In this document: positions 4,357 through 8,654 of the stretch, in pieces | How the letters are laid out: each line of letters begins with the position of its first letter | How positions within the stretch are numbered: the first letter of the stretch is position 1 | DNA from: an uncultured Ellagibacter sp. | GTDB lineage: Bacteria > Actinomycetota > Coriobacteriia > Coriobacteriales > Eggerthellaceae | Length of the DNA stretch: 8,654 bases | Direction: 5' to 3' | Assembly (NCBI GenBank): GCA_934661105.1 | Contig: CAKUIV010000083.1 | Span: 1-8,654, forward strand | The notes under the pieces: model-generated | Seen by the model: the letters and a program-made list of their open reading frames with translations, nothing else | The model's database searches: none | What the model was told of the DNA's origin: nothing | Made by a program: the position numbers and the translations under genes

Positions 4357-7086
4357 ATGGATACGAAGAAGAACATACCTTACGATGCTGTGCTTTTTTC
4401 TACGCAACCCGAGGCGCTCGCGTTTCGCAAGAAGGCGGCGGGCGATGCCGGCCCGCGAGCGCTTTTCGGCGTTTGCGTTACCACGTTTTCCTCGTGGATA
4501 GCTGATTTATGGGAATTGCACGGCGATGGCCGACGCATCGCTTCGGGCATTGAGCGCGATATGATTGCCCATTCCGTATGCGGCCAGGCGTCATGCGGTC
4601 CGGGGGCCGACGGGGTCGTTGCCGAGTGCCTGTCGCGCGCGTGCGGCATCGAAGAATTCGATGAAGCGGTCGAAGCGGCTTTGCGGGGCGTCTCCCAAGG
4701 CTTTTCCCCGGCTGAAGCCGAGGTGCTGCGATTGTGCGGCGAAACCCTCGCCGTGTATGCCGATCTCGGTCTCGTGGAATTCGGCGAAGCGGCGCGCGTC
4801 GTTTGCGAAGCGCTGCGCAAGCGATTCATGAGCATTCGCGTCGCGCTCGGCCGCCCGCTCAATGCGATCGAGTCGCGTTTTTTCGACGGGTTGCCCCTCG
4901 CGCGCGTTTCTGTCGAAGACGGCGAACATTGCGAGATCTCGAAGGCGCCGGCATCGGTTTCGGTTCGGTTCGGCTTTCCTTCGGGGCGTTATGCCGAGCC
5001 GCTGCTCATCAACCGCTCGATCGATCCCTTCCTGGCGAAGGGAGAAAGCGTCGTTGTCGCATCGCGCGATCCGCTCGGGCTGTTCTCCTCGTGTTGCGAA
5101 TACCTTGCGAATGCGGGCGCGGTATGCTCGCTGCGCTCGCGCGTCCCCTTTCCCCAAACCGACTTCGGTCGCGCCTTTTTCGCGGTGCGGGCGTTCCTTT
5201 CTTCCGACGATTGGGCCGCAAGCGACCTGGCTGATTTCCTGCTCTCTCCGTTTTCCGGCCTGTCAAGCGCAGCCGCATACGCGATCGATGCGCGGGTGCG
5301 CGCAGATCGCCTTATGACGCGCGATGCAATCGTTTCCGAGCTGCGCGAGGAAAGCCGGGCATTCGAGCTGCTTGAGGAAATCGTTTCCGACCCTGAAGCC
5401 GACATTCTTCTCGGGGCATTCGAGGATATCGTCTCTTCTCTGTCGAATCGAAGCGAGGCATGGCGCCGCGAGCAGCTCTGCGCCGTTTCCGCTCTGCGCG
5501 AGGTTACGTCAGCGGCTCGTCTTGTCGGGGCCGGCATGGACGCGTGCATCGTGTTGTTGGGTCGAGCGAGCGTCCCGGTTGCTCGCGTTTTGAGGCCTCG
5601 GGCGGCAAGCGATTCGACGCCGTACGGGGAAGGTGAACGCCATGAGCCCCCTGCCGTCTCGTTCATCGACTACTCGGATGTCGGTGAGCTCTCAGATTCC
5701 TCCTCTGCGCTTGTCATCGCTGCTGATTTGACGAGCGAGGCCTTTCCCGCCGCAGATGTCGATTCCGCAGCCGATTCCCTCTTACGGAAAAGGGGGATCG
5801 TGCGAACCGACAGCGCGCTGTCGCGCATGCGTCGCGCATTCTCCACGCTTGAGCACATGGCGAGTGAAGAGCTGTTTATCGTTCGCTGCCTTAACGATTC
5901 CGACGCCGAACCGACGTATCCCGCTGCCGTTTTAGAGGAGTTCGTCGATTGCTATCGTCCCGATCCGTCCGCGACCGACGACATCGACAACGCCTACGCA
6001 TTGCCGCCTTGCCTGCTCGGAAGCATCTCCGAATGCGGCGAGGAAGCGCTCGCCGAAAACGAGCGGGCCGGCATGCCGCCTGCGTCCGGGTCCGCGTCGA
6101 TTGAGCGTCCCTGCGCGGGGGAGGTGTCGCCCGAGGCGCGGCCCTACGTCGTTTTGCCGCGCATCGTGGGCGGTCATGTGGTCGAGGAACCGTGTCTTTC
6201 CCCTTCTCAGATCGAGAGCTACCTCGAATGCCCGTACAAATGGTTTGCGCAGCGGCGGCTTCGCCTTGAAACTATCGACGAAGGGTTCGGCGCACTGCAG
6301 ATGGGCGATTTCGCGCACGCTGCGTTCAAGAGCTTCTATGCGCACTTCCAGGAGGAAGTTGCGCCTAAGGTGACCGATCGGACGCTATCTGAAGCACGGC
6401 GCATCATGTCGGACGTCGTCGACCGTCATCTGGCATACCAGCTTACGATGAAACCGACGGCTAATCGGCTGATCCCGAAAACGGAGCTCGAGCAGCGTCA
6501 GGTCGCTGATTTGAAGCGGAAGCTCCTCGGTTTCCTACCGTTCGAGGCCCGTCTTCTGCCGACGTTTCATCCTGCGTACCTGGAGTACGACGTCGCACAG
6601 GGTTCCGTTACCGAATACGCAGGGCACCCGGTCGTGGGAACGGCCGATCGCATTGACGTCGACGAAGCGGGGAGGGCCGTCGTTCTCGACTACAAGGCGT
6701 CGATTTCTCCGGCCTACGATTATGCGCAGCGTGCCGAAAGCGGTGCCGGCAAGGTGCAGGCTCTCATTTATGCGCAGATCATTCGTCGCTCGCTCGGTCT
6801 TAAGGTAGCGGGTGCGCTTTATGTCCGTTATGGGAAGACCTGCAAGGTTTCCGGCGCATTCGACGGTACGTGCCTCGAAGCTCCACATCTGCCGAACATG
6901 CGTCACGCACGATGCGAGGTCTCTCCCGCAAGCAGCCTTTCCTTCGAGGATGTGCTCGACCAAACCGAAGAGGCGGTTGCGCAAGGGGTGGACAGAATGC
7001 TCTCAGGCGACGTCCGACCGCGCCCGCAAGGAGCCTATGCATGTGCGTACTGTCCCGTGCTCTCGTGCCCTGAAAGGATTCGATGA
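4357..7086 (+). CDS. addB: AddB-like subunit of the AddAB helicase-nuclease (PD-(D/E)XK nuclease)
   Basis: The 909-residue product should form the end-processing nuclease with AddA. The C-terminal RecB-type nuclease domain is clear: YLECPYKWF with C625, GDFAHAAF with H654, GTADRID with D764, LDYK with D778 and K780, and QALIY with Q801. C625 plus C896, C899 and C904 would hold the [4Fe-4S] cluster known in AddB. The middle resembles the inactive helicase fold of AddB/RecC, for example SSALVIAADLTSEAFP (about 449-464) followed by an arginine-rich stretch. There is no Walker A motif at the N-terminus, unlike Bacillus subtilis AddB, and the protein is shorter than that roughly 1160-residue relative. 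ATG 4357 is the first start after an in-frame stop at 4327. No Shine-Dalgarno precedes it, which fits leaderless translation. The end overlaps addA by four bases (ATGA). A more general RecB-family nuclease name is the safe alternative. Confidence 0.85.
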   Translation: MDTKKNIPYDAVLFSTQPEALAFRKKAAGDAGPRALFGVCVTTFSSWIADLWELHGDGRRIASGIERDMIAHSVCGQASCGPGADGVVAECLSRACGIEEFDEAVEAALRGVSQGFSPAEAEVLRLCGETLAVYADLGLVEFGEAARVVCEALRKRFMSIRVALGRPLNAIESRFFDGLPLARVSVEDGEHCEISKAPASVSVRFGFPSGRYAEPLLINRSIDPFLAKGESVVVASRDPLGLFSSCCEYLANAGAVCSLRSRVPFPQTDFGRAFFAVRAFLSSDDWAASDLADFLLSPFSGLSSAAAYAIDARVRADRLMTRDAIVSELREESRAFELLEEIVSDPEADILLGAFEDIVSSLSNRSEAWRREQLCAVSALREVTSAARLVGAGMDACIVLLGRASVPVARVLRPRAASDSTPYGEGERHEPPAVSFIDYSDVGELSDSSSALVIAADLTSEAFPAADVDSAADSLLRKRGIVRTDSALSRMRRAFSTLEHMASEELFIVRCLNDSDAEPTYPAAVLEEFVDCYRPDPSATDDIDNAYALPPCLLGSISECGEEALAENERAGMPPASGSASIERPCAGEVSPEARPYVVLPRIVGGHVVEEPCLSPSQIESYLECPYKWFAQRRLRLETIDEGFGALQMGDFAHAAFKSFYAHFQEEVAPKVTDRTLSEARRIMSDVVDRHLAYQLTMKPTANRLIPKTELEQRQVADLKRKLLGFLPFEARLLPTFHPAYLEYDVAQGSVTEYAGHPVVGTADRIDVDEAGRAVVLDYKASISPAYDYAQRAESGAGKVQALIYAQIIRRSLGLKVAGALYVRYGKTCKVSGAFDGTCLEAPHLPNMRHARCEVSPASSLSFEDVLDQTEEAVAQGVDRMLSGDVRPRPQGAYACAYCPVLSCPERIR

Positions 7087-8654
7087 CGATGGCGCTCACG
7101 CCCGGACAACAAAAATGCGTCGATACCTTCATCGGCCCTTTGTCGGTTTCGGCGGGTGCCGGAAGCGGCAAAACCTACACGCTCACCCGGCGTATCGTCA
7201 ATGCGTTCGAAGCGGGGTTCATCGACGATATCGGTCAAGTTCTCGCCATCACCTTCACCTCGAAGGCGGCAGGAGAAATTAAATCGCGCGTCAAAGGTGC
7301 GCTTAAGGCATCGGGTAGGTCTGACCAGGCGCTTCTCGTCGATTCTGCCTGGATATCGACTATCCACGGAGCATGTTCGCGCATCTTGCGCACTCATGCG
7401 CTCGAACTTGGCATCAACCCGGCATTCAAAGTCGCTGACGAGGCAACCGCGAAAACCATGCTCGATGAATCGCTCGAAAAGGTGCTCGGCGCCGAGGACG
7501 ATCTCGTGTCGCCATGCGGGTTCGACGATCTGTTCGAGGAATACGGCAGCACTTCGAGCGGGTTTTCCGCAGGGTCGTCGGTTGCGGACATGGTGCGCGC
7601 TCTTGTGGCAAGCGCTGGAGCGAGCCCGGAGGGCATCTCATCGCTCGTCTTGCCGCCTCCCGTGCAAGGGGTGCATCGCCTTGCCTCGGACATGCTCGAG
7701 GCAGCCGCGGCTGCGATGGCTGCCGCCGAGGCGCAAAAGCAGAGCAAATCGAGAGATGCGTTTCTTGAAGCGAGCGCAAAAGCGCTCGAGCACCTCGAGG
7801 CGGCGCTTGGGACGGAGGCTCTGTCGCGTAAAGAGCTTCTGAGGCTTCTCAACGAATTCCCGATGCCGTCGAAGAAGTTCGGCGATTCCGAGTACAAAGC
7901 CCAGGTCGGCGAGCGAGCCGATGAGTATCTTGCTCTTGCTGCGGAGGCTCGCCTTGGGCTTGCCGAGCCGTATTTCGAAGAGCTTCTTCACCTTGCGAAT
8001 CTTGTATTCGAAGAGTATGCGGAAAGAAAGCGCAAGGCGGGTCTTCTCGACAACGACGATCTTCTCACCTGTACCGCGCGCATGTTCGCTGAGCATCCCG
8101 AGGTTGCGGCCGATTACACGGATCGGTTTAAGCTCATCATGATCGATGAGTTCCAAGACACCGATCAGATGCAGATCGACATGATCAAGCGAATGGCGGG
8201 CAACGGCCTTGAGCGCTTGTGCACGGTTGGCGATGCTCAGCAGAGCATCTATCGCTTCCGTGGTGCCGATGTATCGGTCTATCGTCGCCATGTGCAGGCG
8301 GTTGAGCAATCGAATGCGGCGGGAAACATCACGCTTTCCGACAATTTCCGCAGCCATGTCGACGTGCTCGCGTTCGTCGACTGCATCTTCAGCCAGCCGA
8401 CCGTGTTCGGCCGATCGTTCATGTCGCTTTGCGCATCGCGCGACGAGTCGCGCGTGAAAAGCGCTTACCGGGGCGATACCCCGAGGATCGAAGTGCAGCT
8501 GACGACGTACCAGAGCGGCGTTTCGTCCGAAAGCGCGCGGTCTGTCGTGGCTCGGCGAATCGCCGAGCGGTTCGCCGAACTCCGTGCGGCGGGGCAAAGC
8601 GCTTCTGACATGGTCGTTCTGCTTGGAACGATGCGGCATGCCGATGTGTTCGCG
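7083..8654 (+). CDS. addA: AddA-like UvrD-family helicase-nuclease subunit, 5' part (runs off the window)
   Basis: The open frame runs 524 codons without a stop to the window edge. It shows the ordered motifs of superfamily 1A helicases: Q motif LTPGQQ (5-10), Walker A SAGAGSGKT (23-31), motif Ia ITFTSKAA (56-63), TIHG (about 93-96), Walker B IDEFQDTD with D355 and E356, motif III GDAQQSIYRFRG (383-394) and NFRS (421-424). An Ala/Glu/Lys-rich, probably helical stretch lies at about 205-245. It would be the ATP-driven 3'-5' motor of AddAB. AddA proteins are usually about 1200 residues with a C-terminal nuclease domain, which would lie beyond the window and cannot be checked. The start overlaps the addB stop (ATGA), so translation is probably coupled. 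AAAGGA at 7073-7078 is 4 bases from ATG 7083 and 10 from ATG 7089, so either may be used. Without the nuclease partner upstream it could be read as a plain UvrD/PcrA helicase. Confidence 0.88.
   Translation, partial: MTMALTPGQQKCVDTFIGPLSVSAGAGSGKTYTLTRRIVNAFEAGFIDDIGQVLAITFTSKAAGEIKSRVKGALKASGRSDQALLVDSAWISTIHGACSRILRTHALELGINPAFKVADEATAKTMLDESLEKVLGAEDDLVSPCGFDDLFEEYGSTSSGFSAGSSVADMVRALVASAGASPEGISSLVLPPPVQGVHRLASDMLEAAAAAMAAAEAQKQSKSRDAFLEASAKALEHLEAALGTEALSRKELLRLLNEFPMPSKKFGDSEYKAQVGERADEYLALAAEARLGLAEPYFEELLHLANLVFEEYAERKRKAGLLDNDDLLTCTARMFAEHPEVAADYTDRFKLIMIDEFQDTDQMQIDMIKRMAGNGLERLCTVGDAQQSIYRFRGADVSVYRRHVQAVEQSNAAGNITLSDNFRSHVDVLAFVDCIFSQPTVFGRSFMSLCASRDESRVKSAYRGDTPRIEVQLTTYQSGVSSESARSVVARRIAERFAELRAAGQSASDMVVLLGTMRHADVFA

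Noticed and set aside
7638..8639. Long open frame (333 codons) on the - strand opposite addA
   Set aside because: The + strand frame carries all helicase motifs in order. The antisense frame is an Arg/His/Leu-rich product typical of GC-rich shadow frames, with no recognisable domain.

Overview
The window is about 60% GC, densely coded, and every recognisable gene is on the + strand. The oxygen-sensitive pyruvate:ferredoxin oxidoreductase (PFOR) points to an anaerobic bacterium. GC content, gene style and the AddB-type nuclease next to an AddA-type helicase fit a high-GC anaerobe such as a Coriobacteriia/Eggerthellaceae member of the Actinomycetota. That placement is an inference, not something the sequence proves.

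Layout: (1) 14-3556, a complete, canonical PFOR (nifJ/por type), closed by a strong hairpin terminator. (2) 3557-4290, a small accessory-looking segment with two tandem genes for 69- and 74-residue proteins. Both carry the same C-x2-C-x12-C-x2-C metal knuckle and are recognisably paralogous. Each is followed at nearly the same distance by a hairpin sharing an identical 14-base core, so the duplicated unit seems to include the 3' hairpin. An 18-bp perfect-arm palindrome lies between the two genes. (3) 4321-8654, a promoter followed by addB (complete) and addA (5' part only, open at the window edge), joined by an ATGA overlap. Together these should encode the AddAB helicase-nuclease, which processes double-strand DNA ends for RecA-dependent repair.

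The three blocks look like separate transcription units. PFOR is central anaerobic metabolism: it makes acetyl-CoA and reduced ferredoxin from pyruvate. The small zinc-ribbon/rubredoxin-like proteins have no assignable function and are the least explained part of the window. The addBA promoter is notable on two counts: its -10 box sits so close to the ATG that the mRNA is predicted to be leaderless, and its -35/-10 spacer holds an imperfect LexA-like (SOS) dyad. No RNA genes, insertion sequences, CRISPR arrays or prophage genes were seen, and no gene-free stretch exceeds 150 bases.
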